NCBI GenBank assembly: GCA_023055425.1 | Contig: JALGPY010000002.1 | Location: 135,862,427 to 135,926,426, forward strand | Direction: 5' to 3' | Length of the DNA: 64,000 nt | From: Linanthus parryae | Taxonomy: Eukaryota > Streptophyta > Magnoliopsida > Ericales > Polemoniaceae | In this document: positions 45,735 through 56,051 of the stretch, one piece after another | Position numbering within the stretch: position 1 is the stretch's first letter | How the letters are laid out: each line of letters opens with the position of its first letter | The notes under the pieces: generated by a model | The model's database searches: none | What the model was told of the DNA's origin: nothing | What the model saw: the letters and a program-made list of their open reading frames with translations, nothing else | Translations under genes and position numbers: made by a program

Positions 45735-46144
45735 GCACTCATTGTCAGCAGGCTCCAGATTCTGAATTGGAGCTTCCTTCAAGCAATTTTTATCTTCAAT
45801 ACTAATGGGTGAACAACTAGAATGCTATAAAATCAACATAACCCTAAATATGTGGAATTTTTGTATTCAAACCTATTCATAACAATTTTTCATCATTCTT
45901 GAGATGATAAAAATAAATTCAATTTTAAACAACATATCATCAATCAAGGGTGGGGAACGTTCCGAACACTGCTGGATTGGAAGCCTTGTTATTTGGAACA
46001 TCACATAGTATTTCGTTTCACTAAATCATGTACTTCTAGCTTTTGAAACGCTATCACTGGTTTATATGGAATTATGTAATAAATTATGTTTTGAATTTTC
46101 GATGATTGTACTAGCTGTGAACCGACGATCCTTATTCGTTCCCA

Positions 46145-46806
46145 ATGAGGTTCATCACATCGGGTAGAGGCATCCCATATAATTTGGGGGTGTTGCACAT
46201 AGAGTATGGCATCAGGAAAATTTGCTTGAATCCTTACTATCCAAAAGGGAATGGAAAAGTAGAAGCCACAAATAAAATACTCATTAGAATTTTGAGCAAG
46301 ACAGCCGCAGATGATCATAAGAAATGGGCAGATAATCTTAATGTTGCACTTTGGGCATATTGCACATCACCAAGAACCTCCATAGGATCTTATCCTTTCT
46401 CACTTTGCTATGGGGTTGAGGTTGTAGTTCCTACCAAAGTTAAATTAATTCAACGCGATTAGCCTTTATTGCGTTCTATGAAAACCAGCGAGATCATGAT
46501 CTAATTTTATTTAAAGAAAAGAGCGAACAAGAAAATGTTTCAAACAATCGATACAAAGAAAGAATTGCAAGGGCATACAACAAATCCGTTTAGCATCGAG
46601 ACTTTGCCATCAGAGATTTAGTCTTGAGAGCCTCTGATAACTGTATGCGCGAAGCCGCTCATCCCAAATTTGCTGCAAATTGAGAAGACCTATTTGAATT
46701 TAAAGAAGTCTTTGACATCGATTATTGCAATATACTACGGTGTGGAGGAAATGCCACTATAACTAATCATATCAATATGCGATGGCTGAAGAAATATTAT
46801 CCTTGA
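46145..46806 (+). pseudogene. Integrase C-terminal part, unit 5
   Basis: The 105-codon frame is present with KICLNPYYPK in place of KICSTPYYPK and SLCYGVE as in unit 4. The pol stop is at 46806. Confidence 0.75.
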
Positions 46807-47427
46807 TGTATTGCAAGAGTGTAATGCAATTTCTCTCCTATCAAATGAGGAATATGACTAATGATAATGACTCTCCCATATGAGGGATCAATTATCAACC
46901 CGCCTTGTGTTGTTTATTATGTTTTGCCTTATTTTTGTTTGTTTATCATGAGTGTTAATTGCATTTACTCTCCCATATAAGGGCTAGCCTATCTGTTTAG
47001 ATAGCTACAAAATTGCATTGCTCCAAAAGCTTATATGAACTCTAAAGAGGCGATCGAGAGTGATGAAGAGTTGATTAAATTCCAATAACTGCAATTGATT
47101 TTTTTTATCTCTGCACATAAGCTCAGACGACAACAATGGTGTACAATTTGAAGCTCCTAGCTACTTATGAGAAGCCTTTTGAGATCACATGACCTTTCAG
47201 CTATCCCTTGCCTCAGTAATCACCGAGAACGTGTGAATGTGGGTTTTACCATATCATTCCCAAAACCCCATTAAACCTACGCACGACTCTACACTACCCA
47301 TGTAATGATGGGTTATAGGGGGCTAGGGTTTCGAATAATTCAAAATTAATACATGAAATACAGGCGTGAAAATATTTTGCACTCAAAACACAATAGGTGT
47401 GTGGTTTCACACGCAAAAGGGGGATAA

Positions 47428-47980
47428 TGTAGATAGTCTATTCTAGATACATTGACTACTATCCATGTGGCAGCCACTGGTGAGATTCATTGGTACTTCA
47501 TTATCATTATATACTTATCACCTTGTTCTCTCTTATCCATATGGGGGCTGTGAGACAGGTTCCCCCTCGCATATAGGCATACGATAATCAATTGGTCCAA
47601 GTGGCTTGGAGGCTAAAGTACAACTCGTCGCACGTGAGTAACAGTTACACTCGCGTACGACCCTTGTCAGTTATCTGAGAGACGTGCGATTCATGCGCCT
47701 ATATATGCAGTCGACTGTACACGTGCGAGGCGGTTATATAACCGTCGTAGACAGTTATATAACTTCTTGTAACTGTTGTTCTAAACCAGTATACATAAGA
47801 GTACGGTCCTCTGATAGAGGTTCAATCTTTTTGCTTATCAACCTACATATTGTCTTTCTCTCATACCCTTTCCCACATAATTTCTTACTCCTGATATGTG
47901 TTTCGTTGGTTGCTCTTGTCTATTGCAGGTACACGCTCGGATCCTTCTCCTGATTTCCCTTGCACACAAGTGGTAAATCA
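47428..47980 (+). repeat. Tat-D LTR, unit 5
   Basis: The most diverged of the five: AGTCTATTCTAG at the start, and altered bases around the TATATAAC box. Confidence 0.65.
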
Positions 47981-48580
47981 GAACTGTGGGAGGTTTTGTT
48001 TCACAAAATGTATAGTGCAGGTAGTTTAGTGTCAATGAATCTATATTCTATGGTTCAATCCTCTATTTGAACAACGGGTCAATCTTTTTTTTCATATAAA
48101 TGTTCCGATTAGGCAGTTAATATCAGCTTTCACATTTTGACTATGACCCAAAGATGTGTCATTTGTACCCCCTTTTTTTCTTCCTCTAGACTTAGTATAG
48201 AGAACGAACTGTAAAAGTACAAATGAATATGTAAGGAGGACGACGCACCTTAGAGGTGATGACATGAGTTTAAACCTATAGTGTCATTTGTTTTTGACGC
48301 AATAGCCAAATTCAAAAGAGATTTCTATAGTACAGTGTGGCTAAAATTATTAAGCATTGCGTTGATGGCTCTTGAACTTTTACAAAAATTTCACTCATTG
48401 TCAGCAGGCTCCAGATTCTGAATTGGAGCTTCCTTCAAGCAATTTTTATCTTCAATACTAATGGGTGAACGACTAGAATGCTATAAAATCAACAGAACCC
48501 TAAATATGTGGAATTTTTGTGTTCAAACCTATTCATACCAATTTTTCATCATTCTTGAGATGATAAAATAAATTTAATTT

Positions 48581-48714
48581 TAAAATCATCTAGAAGACAA
48601 GAACAACCAGATCTGCATCGATTGTTGTATCTCAATAACGAATAATAATCAGTAAATTAATACGTGTTATTTGGTACATATTCTTCTTCATATAGAACAT
48701 GCGTGCTAATAGCG
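48581..48714 (-). other. Leader-like fragment beyond the Copia LTR
   Basis: On the minus strand, CGCTATTAGCACG follows the LTR end TTATAACA. The arrangement resembles the TTATAACACGTTATCAGCACG-like LTR/leader junction I recall for some plant Copia elements. If so, this is the start of another internal region, cut off by the array at 48580. Confidence 0.35.
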
Positions 48715-49811
48715 TGTTATAAACTCGGAAAAGAAATGAAGACGAAGAGCAAAGAGAGACACGTATAAGGGAGATAATTGTATTGATGTGTATTTTATTC
48801 TCCACCAAAGCACCATTTATATAGAGTGTGTTAGTCAACCAATATGATGCATATACTATAGTACAATATACTTTGAATATTCACTATAATCAATTATATG
48901 TTTCATAATAGTTTATCGTATAACTGAATTATATGTCGGTTTTTTCTGGTTCAACTGACATTTTTATTTCTAATGATGAAATTATTATACATATTTACAT
49001 ATATGACACATAATTTGAGGCCTTTCCAAAAGTGAGACTTTAAGTATTGAGGCCTTTTCAAAAGTCAGGCGTTAAGATTACTTAATCTTCCTCAAAATAA
49101 AATATTGCCTGATTTGTCTAAAGGCAAGGCACGCGCTGTTTATTTGCATGTAGGTGGTCTCTTAAATTTTAGTAGATTATATTAATATCTCCATGCATCT
49201 CCATGAACCTACCCCGACGTCATTTAAGGATTCCTCCACCCACCATTGTGTTGTTGTAGCATTACATTTTCAATTGATTTCTAGTAGCGTAGTGAAAGTC
49301 TTCCCGCCCTGGAGTCACCATAACACAACCTTGGCAGCTAAAACAACTCAAAATGTTAAATTATGCCTATGCGGACATTTTCTCCCTCTATTTCTTGTAT
49401 GACTAGCGCATCCTTCTTCGCAGAGGAGTGTATTCATACCACGACCAAGTTTTCTAATGTATTCATACAAGTGTATCTTTCCATAGAGAGGAGCATGTTC
49501 ACTCGTGATAATGTGATATAAACCGTAATAGGATTTCTAAATATATAAGGAATAGTCATGTTGAATGAATTGTAGTCGCAATGCATTGGCCCTAGAAGGT
49601 GGAGAAACAATACTTAAATACAAATATTCCAACGGATAGATATATGACCGTCGGATTACAAAATAACAATCTAACCCTTACACTAGCAGCAATAGCAGCG
49701 TGTTCCAAACTAATAACATCAAGGTATTGCCCCTTTATGGGAGCTTGCAGAATGGTCATTTATGATGGAAAGGTGTTCAATGCCCTTTGACTTCATGACT
49801 AGGTCGTCTAT
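48715..49811 (-). repeat. Copia (family 2) LTR
   Basis: It lies downstream (minus strand) of the Copia pol end and purine tract. TATA box CTATATAAAT at 48815-48824 and U5-like end TTATAACA at 48715. The left end on the minus strand (near 49811) is approximate because no TG start is obvious. No second copy is in the window. Confidence 0.5.
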
Positions 49812-49812
49812 T

Positions 49813-49822
49813 ACCCTCCCTC
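49813..49822 (-). promoter_or_regulatory. Polypurine tract of Copia family 2
   Basis: TGAGGGAGGG follows the end of pol on the minus strand, in the usual place before the 3' LTR. Confidence 0.6.
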
Positions 49823-49827
49823 AAAGT

Positions 49828-50330
49828 TATGGTGGATGAGTGACCATAAGTTTGTTCTTGGGTTGATTGAATTGATGCGACGGAATACCCTTTGTAAAAA
49901 TATCGACTACTTGATCACTCATAGACACAAAAGAAAAAGTAACAAGCTTGCGAACAACTTTTCTCGTACAAGATGGTAGTCAAGTTTGATATGTTTGGTT
50001 CGATAATGAAAGATTGGATTCACTGTCATGGCTATTGCAGAGGTTGTAACACGAAATAAGAGGAGCATGAGGCATGGGAATGTTCAATTCTCTAAATAAA
50101 ATTTATAACCATGATATTTTAGCAGTCATAAAGGCCAAGGCTCTATATAGTATATACAGTCGGTAGATGACCGAGCAACAGTGGCTGTTTGCAAGGAGCC
50201 CAATGAGTTGAATTTGGGCTAACATACACAATATAGCCAATAGTGTTGCATCTATCTATTGGATCGCCGAGCCATTCCGCATCGGAGGAGGCCTGAATAG
50301 GAAGATAAATAGCTTGATAAAATAAACCAA
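49828..50330 (-). pseudogene. Copia RNase H and pol C-terminus
   Basis: Frames give DPIDRCNTIGYIVYVSPNST with HWAPCKQPLL after it (RNase H: D-W..-S-T-GY..), then VVDIFTKGIPSHQF, the end of Copia pol (DIFTK.L/IP). Stops interrupt them. Confidence 0.7.
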
Positions 50331-50639
50331 GATTTTTTTATCCAGCCAAGTAATGCTAAACTCTTTTGGCACCAACTAGATGCTTTTCAGTGGGATTATG
50401 CATAAATTGATGAAGGTGGATGACGGCAAAACAAATTTCATGTCTTGTAAAATTCAAGTATTACAAAGCACCAAACAATTGTCGATATGGATTTGGATTG
50501 GGTACAAGATTTCCCTCAGAAATGTGATACTTGGTGTTACTTGGTAAGGTAGTTGAACAAGGTTTGCAATTTGACATGTCGTATTTTAACAAGTCTGAAA
50601 GATAATTTATTTGCTGTTTAGAAATACCCTGAGAATATC

Positions 50640-51161
50640 CTTTTATTTATAATCCCCGAAAATAAGCTAATGGGCCCAAATTTATCATACAAAATTATTG
50701 CTGCTGTGTGGAAATATACTTACAATCATTGTATGCGATGATGATGTCATCAACGTATAGTAAGAGAAAAGTTAAGTTGTTATCAGAAGTCTTGATAAAA
50801 TAGAAGAGTCTGCGTCAGAAGCTGCAAAACCAAGAGACAAAAGATAAGAAGTGAATCACTCAAACCAAGCATGAGGTGCTTGTTTGAGATCATGGATGGA
50901 CTTTACCAATTTGCAGACATAGTTGGGGATTTATTTTAGAATAAAACCGTGGGGTTGTTCATGAAATAGTTTCTTTTAAATATCCGTAAAGACATACGTT
51001 AAAATAATTTTATCTGTTGAAGTTTTATTTACGAGACTAAATGTTTTATCAAAGTCAACTCTTGGATTTTGGTGAAAACTTTTGGCTACAAGGCGCGCAT
51101 TGTGTCGAGAAATTGACCCATCATTATTATATTTGGTGCGGTAAACCCATTTATTCCCCAC
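50640..51161 (-). pseudogene. Copia reverse transcriptase
   Basis: MGNKWVYRTKYNNDGSISRH, then ARLVAKSFHQNPRVDFDKTF is the RT start. The catalytic box is kept as YVDDIIIAYND (YVDD at 50746-50757). Between them frames are broken and the segment before YVDD has decayed. Confidence 0.75.
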
Positions 51162-51319
51162 AATGTTTGCATTTTGTTTTTGTGTTCATACTAAATTCTT
51201 AGTATTTGTTGCAAGAGGCTATTTTACTCCTCAATTATATCATAGCTTGTTTCCATTGAGGGTATTTAACAGTCTCTGTGAAACAAGTACGTTATGTATA
51301 AGATGTGTTCGTTTGAACA

Positions 51320-51502
51320 TTAAAAAAAAACTTTTCTTTTGCTTATACCCGACTTGCTTCGTGTCTGCATAAGGTGCCCTGTTGCTGGTGGTTGAACAAC
51401 TTCTGGTGATGGAGGTTCTGTAGACTCACTTGTGTGCATCTCTTGATTAGGTTCATGTTCTGGTGCCCTCACCGAACTGGGACAGAGAGGTTTTAAAACC
51501 AA
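51320..51502 (-). pseudogene. Copia integrase-RT linker
   Basis: A Pro/Ser/Glu-rich segment ending HLMQTRSKSGISKRK, the M-TRSKSGI motif that precedes RT in plant Copia elements. Confidence 0.65.
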
Positions 51503-51561
51503 AAGTTCGTACCTCCAAGCGAGGGATAGTGAATGTACATGAGGGACAAGGAGAGGAGTTT

Positions 51562-51845
51562 TTAGTTTTGGATGAAGAAGTAGAAGAAGTAGTAGAGTGA
51601 TAAAAAAAAAGTCTCATCAAAAATCACATCTCGGCTAACATAAATCTTTCCGGTACTTCCGTCAAGACAAATGTAACCTTTGCACTGAGTAGCATATCCA
51701 ACAAAAACACATTGTTTAGATTTAGCATCAAGTTTGGATAAAGTATAAGGTTTAAGATAAGGGTAGAGGCACATTTAAACAATTTCAAATAAGAGTAGTC
51801 AGGTTTCTTGCCAAAAATAATCAGAAAAGGGGAGTTTCCATTTGT
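51562..51845 (-). pseudogene. Copia integrase C-terminal part
   Basis: CVFVGYATQCKGYICLDGST and IYVSRDVIFDETF are the conserved GKGY and SRDV.FDE blocks. The upstream ITRMPSKKTQ-like part lies in other frames and runs up to the solo LTR. Confidence 0.75.
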
Positions 51846-51887
51846 GTTTTTTTGCTAGGCATACGAGTAATCAAATAGACAACAATT

Positions 51888-53282
51888 TTTTTTGGAATAA
51901 ATACCCTAGAGGCAATCTTATTTAGTATCAACATTATTATTTAGTATGAATATTATTTTTGGCTAGAATAATGTTCCCTCCCTTGGAGATATTTAATATA
52001 ATGAAGTCCTTAGATTACAATTATTGCTTATCTTAAATATCCCTAGCCGTTTATATTGATTAATAGGACGATCAACTATAAGACTAGTATGTGGGTAGAT
52101 TGATATGGAGATATCAAGTCTAGCACATGGGTATGCATTAGGGGTAATGGCATACTGGAATGACCCATCAAGAGAAGGCTACATACTAGTTATGTAAAGG
52201 TCACAAGCGCTTCTCGTAGTGACAATGGTATTGTGGTCCTTAGACTTGAAGTCACTAGATACTCTAGTTGTGGAGTATTATGTTTTGGTATCGCTAAACG
52301 CTGCGCCGTGACTGGGTGGAAATAAAGGCGTTTATCGAACATAATAGGAAGCAAGCTTAGAGGTGGTAGTGATGTAGAGAGGATATTTCACTCCCACATA
52401 ATGGGAGAAAATATCCATGGCCACTCGAGGGGTAGTGCTTATAGAATGTCTGGCGAGACTCAGATATGGATAAGCCTATTCCCATGATCGAGAAACTATG
52501 GATTGGATATACCAGTGTGACTTGTATGTCTCGTGTCCAATCTGGATATAGAGACAAAGGGATGATACAATACGGTAACATTGGTCACAACGTTTTTCGG
52601 ATCACTGACAATTTCTATTAGTTGGGTGACATAGATGTGTTGCTAGACACCGCTCTACGTTAGTAATTGTTACTACCAACTAAGTAGAAACCTATGGGGT
52701 CACTCGCCCTATGGATTAAACTATACCTGAGAGTTAATTAGTAGAACTAATTAAATAGAATGATCAATACGCAACCACAAGCAAACTTAGTAGGATAATT
52801 TGCAAAGTGGACTAATCCGTGTACGACATGATTAGTATTAGGGCTAATATGTAGTTAATAAGGAGTTATTAACTATATAAATGCACTCCTAGCTTATTTT
52901 CTCAGTAGTGCATCATTATTGTGAGAGAACAAAGCAAGAGAGAGCAAGACAAGGAGGCCGAAACCCCCCTGTCCGCCCCCTCCCTGTGCCGTTGGCCTCA
53001 GTGAGGTGGCGACCTTGGGTGTCCCGTTTGCGTGATCTACTTCTTCCTCCTTCCTCTTGTTGCTAGCACATAGACGTTTCAAGGAATCTGGTACAATCCT
53101 AAGCGTTGATATTCATAGAGATGTGGATAGCATTATACGTGGAGTGATCTTTCAGACAAACAAGGTACACAACGTTTCTATCCTTATCACGTTATGATGG
53201 CTTATCATGCGATTCTTGGAGGGTCTTGAACGGAATCAATTTATTATTTTTCCGCTGCGTAATCCGTTTCAAAACCCTATAC
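51888..53282 (+). repeat. Solo LTR of Copia family 1, copy 3
   Basis: Plus-strand orientation, starting with a decayed TTTTGGAATAAATACCC and ending CAAAACCCTATA. TATA box CTATATAAAT near 52873-52882. It is collinear with the LTRs at 1-1367 and 13308-14676. No primer site, internal region or second LTR is attached. Ends and target duplication are blurred by mutation. Confidence 0.8.
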
Positions 53283-53800
53283 TTTTCATATTAGATAATC
53301 ACATAAGTTTATGCATGAAATCTTGTTCAAGCATTGTAACAACAGTTTCAACTATGTGTCGATGTTTTCTCTCAGTAACTCCACTTTTTTTAGGAGAGTG
53401 AGGACATGGCTTTTTGTTGATATATACCATAATCAGCAAGCATTTTTTTTGAAACATATAAGAAATGTATTCACATCCTCCATATGATATGAAAATTCAA
53501 ATTTTATAACCTAGAAGATTTTCAATATGTAGTTTAAGCTTTTCAAAAGCAGCAGGCACATCAGATTTATGGTAAAAAGGAAATAACAAAAAAAAAGTTA
53601 AAAAATCATCACAAAAATAACATAATGAAGATAACCCTGTAAAGATTTTGTTGGAGCAGCCCCCCAAACATCAGAGTGCATGAGATGTAGGGGGAAACAG
53701 GTTCAGAAACATTCAACTTATATGGAGCCTTGCCATTTTCCTTTCAAATAATATTCACAAACAATGGGAGTTTCAGAAGTAGAAAAGGACTAAACTTGCT
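53283..53800 (-). pseudogene. Copia integrase core
   Basis: Frames give DDFLTFFLLFPFYHKSDVPA, AAFEKLKLHIENLLGYKI, a YGGCEYIS piece (normally D-G-G-E-Y) and GVTERKHRHIVETVVTMLEQ (the Glu region, normally G-.-A-E-R-.-H). Several stops. The segment ends at the solo LTR. Confidence 0.7.
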
Positions 53801-54091
53801 TTAGAACAGTGTCAGAAGGGTGCCCCAATCTGGCATGCTAGAGAGGGAAGAGACTTTGTGGCCAACATTGACTTGAACAGAAGGATATGGAGGCTTGAAA
53901 GAAGTAGAGTGAATAGGGTACAACCCATTTACACTTTGACCATAGTAAAGAAGATGACTCGTAGACTTGTTCAAAATGTAAAAGTAACCAGCATCATAAA
54001 TAAATTTGCAGTTGTGTTCAACACAAAATTTATGCACATAAAGTACACTTTCAGATATTTGAGGAACTAAAAGAGTATTTTGTAATGTCAA
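53801..54091 (-). pseudogene. Copia GAG-pre-integrase domain
   Basis: MTLQNTLLVPQISESVLYVH, FCVEHNCKFIYDAGYFYILN and the terminal MPDWGTLLTLF correspond to the L.N.L.VP and W-H-.-R-L-G-H-P segments, the last with a frameshift. Confidence 0.7.
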
Positions 54092-54388
54092 AGTGCAGGA
54101 AGAAGTGGAACGAAGGGTAGTACCAGTGTGTGCTATAGGAAAAGTGTGACCATATTCAACAACAACATGCTCACTGCCAAAATAAGATCAGACAGAAAGA
54201 TTTCCAGAATCAACAATCATGTGATTGGTAGCACCAATGTCTGTTTACCAATAATTTGGTTGCATGGAAACATTACTAGTAGCCATGGCAGTGAGCTTGA
54301 CTAGGAGGCTTCTTGCCTTCATATTTGTGGTCCATTCGGTGCCAACAGTCAAGATAAGTATGGTAGTTGTACCCACATATATTATAAT
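54092..54388 (-). pseudogene. Copia zinc knuckle and protease
   Basis: ICGYNYHTYLDC is a CCHC knuckle lacking its first Cys. DIGATNHM (54224-54241 region) is the protease active site, with Ile in place of Ser/Thr. SEHVVVEYGHTFPIAHTG follows as in the family. Stops are present. Confidence 0.65.
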
Positions 54389-54703
54389 TTATAGGAGAAG
54401 ACCCGGTTCTCTTATTATAAGTGTTGGAAGTTTGACCAGAGTGCCATTGAACCGTCCCATGGGGTTGTCAGTTCCACCACCACCACGGTAGAAACTTGAA
54501 CGACCCCGACTAGAATAAGTGTTCCGACCACCACGGGAGTTGGGGAAACCATTGGAACTACCATAGTGACCATTAATAAGCCCAGATCTACCACCAAAAC
54601 GACCACTGCAACCTCGAGAACCTCTAATGAAACCAGGGTTTGCACGAGCTTGCATAAAATTAAAAGCAACAATTAAATCAGACACATATTGAGACTCAAA
54701 CAT
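54389..54703 (-). pseudogene. Copia gag, Gly/Arg-rich RNA-binding part
   Basis: An open frame of about 100 codons with RGSRGCSGRFGGRSG, GFPNSRGGRN and SSFYRGGGG repeats, between gag and the zinc knuckle. Confidence 0.65.
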
Positions 54704-54876
54704 CTATTCCTCAGCCTTGAGAAGAACATGAAGCTCTTCAAAATCTAATGGATCAGAACGGCTTCGAATAGGAGAACCGAACCCGTTGTATTCAGATAGA
54801 ATACCATTGAGAGATTAATACCATATCTTCATCATCGATATGAACTAAATCAACATAAAGTTTCGCATGGATAGAT

Positions 54877-55195
54877 TTAAGCAATTTGCATGTAAACATC
54901 TATGGAATCAGACTTCTTCTTAATGTTTTGGAGTTCGAATTTCAACCACAGATCGTTTTCTCTCGTAAGAGAGGCATACCTGTGTTCCAAGAGCGACAAA
55001 ATCTGATGAGAGGTAGACTGGCCTATGTCGTGAACGACGGCCTCTTGAGAAAGAGTGGTGTTGAGCAACGTCTGAATCGTTTGGTCTTGAATCAACCAGG
55101 CGGTGTTAGGGTTGGTTTGGTAATGTTGCGGCGTATTAGAAAGCTGTTGTGTAGGATGTACTGTGAGAAAGCTGCTATCGAAATATACTCGAAAA
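54877..55195 (-). pseudogene. Copia gag, N-terminal part
   Basis: The TAWLIQDQTIQTLLNTTLSQ segment, EAVVHDIGQSTSHQILSLLE and LKFELQNIKKKSDSIDVYMQ match the UBN2/retrotran_gag family. The usual N-terminus (L-.-.-NY-.-W) is missing because the frame runs into the MITE-like sequence at 55196. Confidence 0.7.
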
Positions 55196-55498
55196 GTGTT
55201 TGGTAAATTCTGTATTAAGCTGCTGCGAGAAAGCACTTTTGACATTTTGTTTCGTAATTAGTATTTTAGAGTTTATGTTAGTGTCAAAATGTCAACATCA
55301 GACTTGATATAATTAAATAGTGTTATTACAATAATAATTATTGATTTTAAATAACGAATAAGAATATCAAATAATACATTTATCGAAAAAAAGTCAAATA
55401 TAAATTTATTAAACACATTAATATAAATTTATCAAACACATTAATGTAGTGAAGCAACTGCTTTTCAGAAAACAATAAAATATAAATTTATCAAACAC
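55196..55498. mobile_element. MITE-like element with 14-bp terminal inverted repeats
   Basis: The left end GTGTTTGGTAAATT and the right end AATTTATCAAACAC are inverted repeats with one mismatch. Inner sequences AAGCTGCTGC and GAAGCAACTGCTTTTCAG are also partly inverted. The motif AAATTTAT(C/T)AAACACATTAAT occurs three times near the right end. No transposase and no clear target duplication. Confidence 0.5.
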
Positions 55499-56051
55499 AT
55501 TAATATTGCTTTTAGATTCACCAAAAGCATCACCATACGAGCTCTTAATCTTTTACGCCTATCACCTATGATAGTCTCAGTCGCGGAGGACAAGAAAGGG
55601 AAATTACAAAATTTGTCTGATAGACAACCACGACGAAATGATGTGGTAAGAGCACTAATAACCACTGCATCAAGTCTCGAGTCCAAAGCCCATAGCCATG
55701 AATTAGATTTGGGAGTTCTTGACTTGTATTAGAAAACAGTTACTCGAATTAATACTTTCTTTAGTTTTTATTGTATGTGATGTTAATTGGCTGAGATGTA
55801 GGTAAAAAATAAAAAAATAAAAAAAAAAATTGTGAATAGTAATGTTGCCAAATATCCTCACAGTTTCAGTATTTTCCATGTACTTGATGCTACTGCTAAA
55901 CGACGAGAGAAAAACATAGCAGTCTACAACTACCAGTGACTGAGCTATCCATTTTATATAGGGTATAACTGAGAAACAAATGTCCTTGAATAATTCAATA
56001 CAATACTCCACAACATGGCAGAAGTGATTTACAATAAACCCTTTTTAACTT
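55499..56051. other. Downstream region / 3' UTR of the minus-strand host gene
   Basis: It follows the stop codon at 56052 of the minus-strand gene. A-rich tract near 55807-55829. Short frames show no recognisable protein. Confidence 0.35.

Larger units (their letters stand above)
31641..45925 (+). repeat. Tandem array unit 4, interrupted by the Athila-like element
   Basis: The unit runs 31641-34090, is interrupted by 34091-45734, and resumes at 45735. Subtracting the insert and one GCACT copy leaves about 2635 bp, the same length as its neighbours. Confidence 0.9.
45926..48580 (+). repeat. Tandem array unit 5 (last)
   Basis: About 2655 bp, slightly longer because of a ~24-bp insertion (CATTTACTCTCCCATATAAG) near 46962-46985. 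It ends TTTAATTTTAAA, after which the sequence is no longer array. The ATTTTAAA at this end supports a microhomology origin of the array. Confidence 0.85.
48715..55195 (-). mobile_element. Degenerate Copia element, family 2
   Basis: Minus-strand order of domains is gag, zinc knuckle, protease, GAG-pre-integrase, integrase, RT, RNase H, purine tract and LTR, the Ty1/copia order (integrase before RT). Many stops and frameshifts. A solo LTR of Copia family 1 (51888-53282) splits integrase. The gag 5' end stops at a MITE-like sequence (55196-55498), and no 5' LTR was found. Confidence 0.8.

Noticed and set aside
23735..48580. CRISPR-like or bacterial repeat array
   Set aside because: Units are 2.6 kb and carry retrotransposon domains in a plant context; nothing resembles CRISPR repeats or cas genes.
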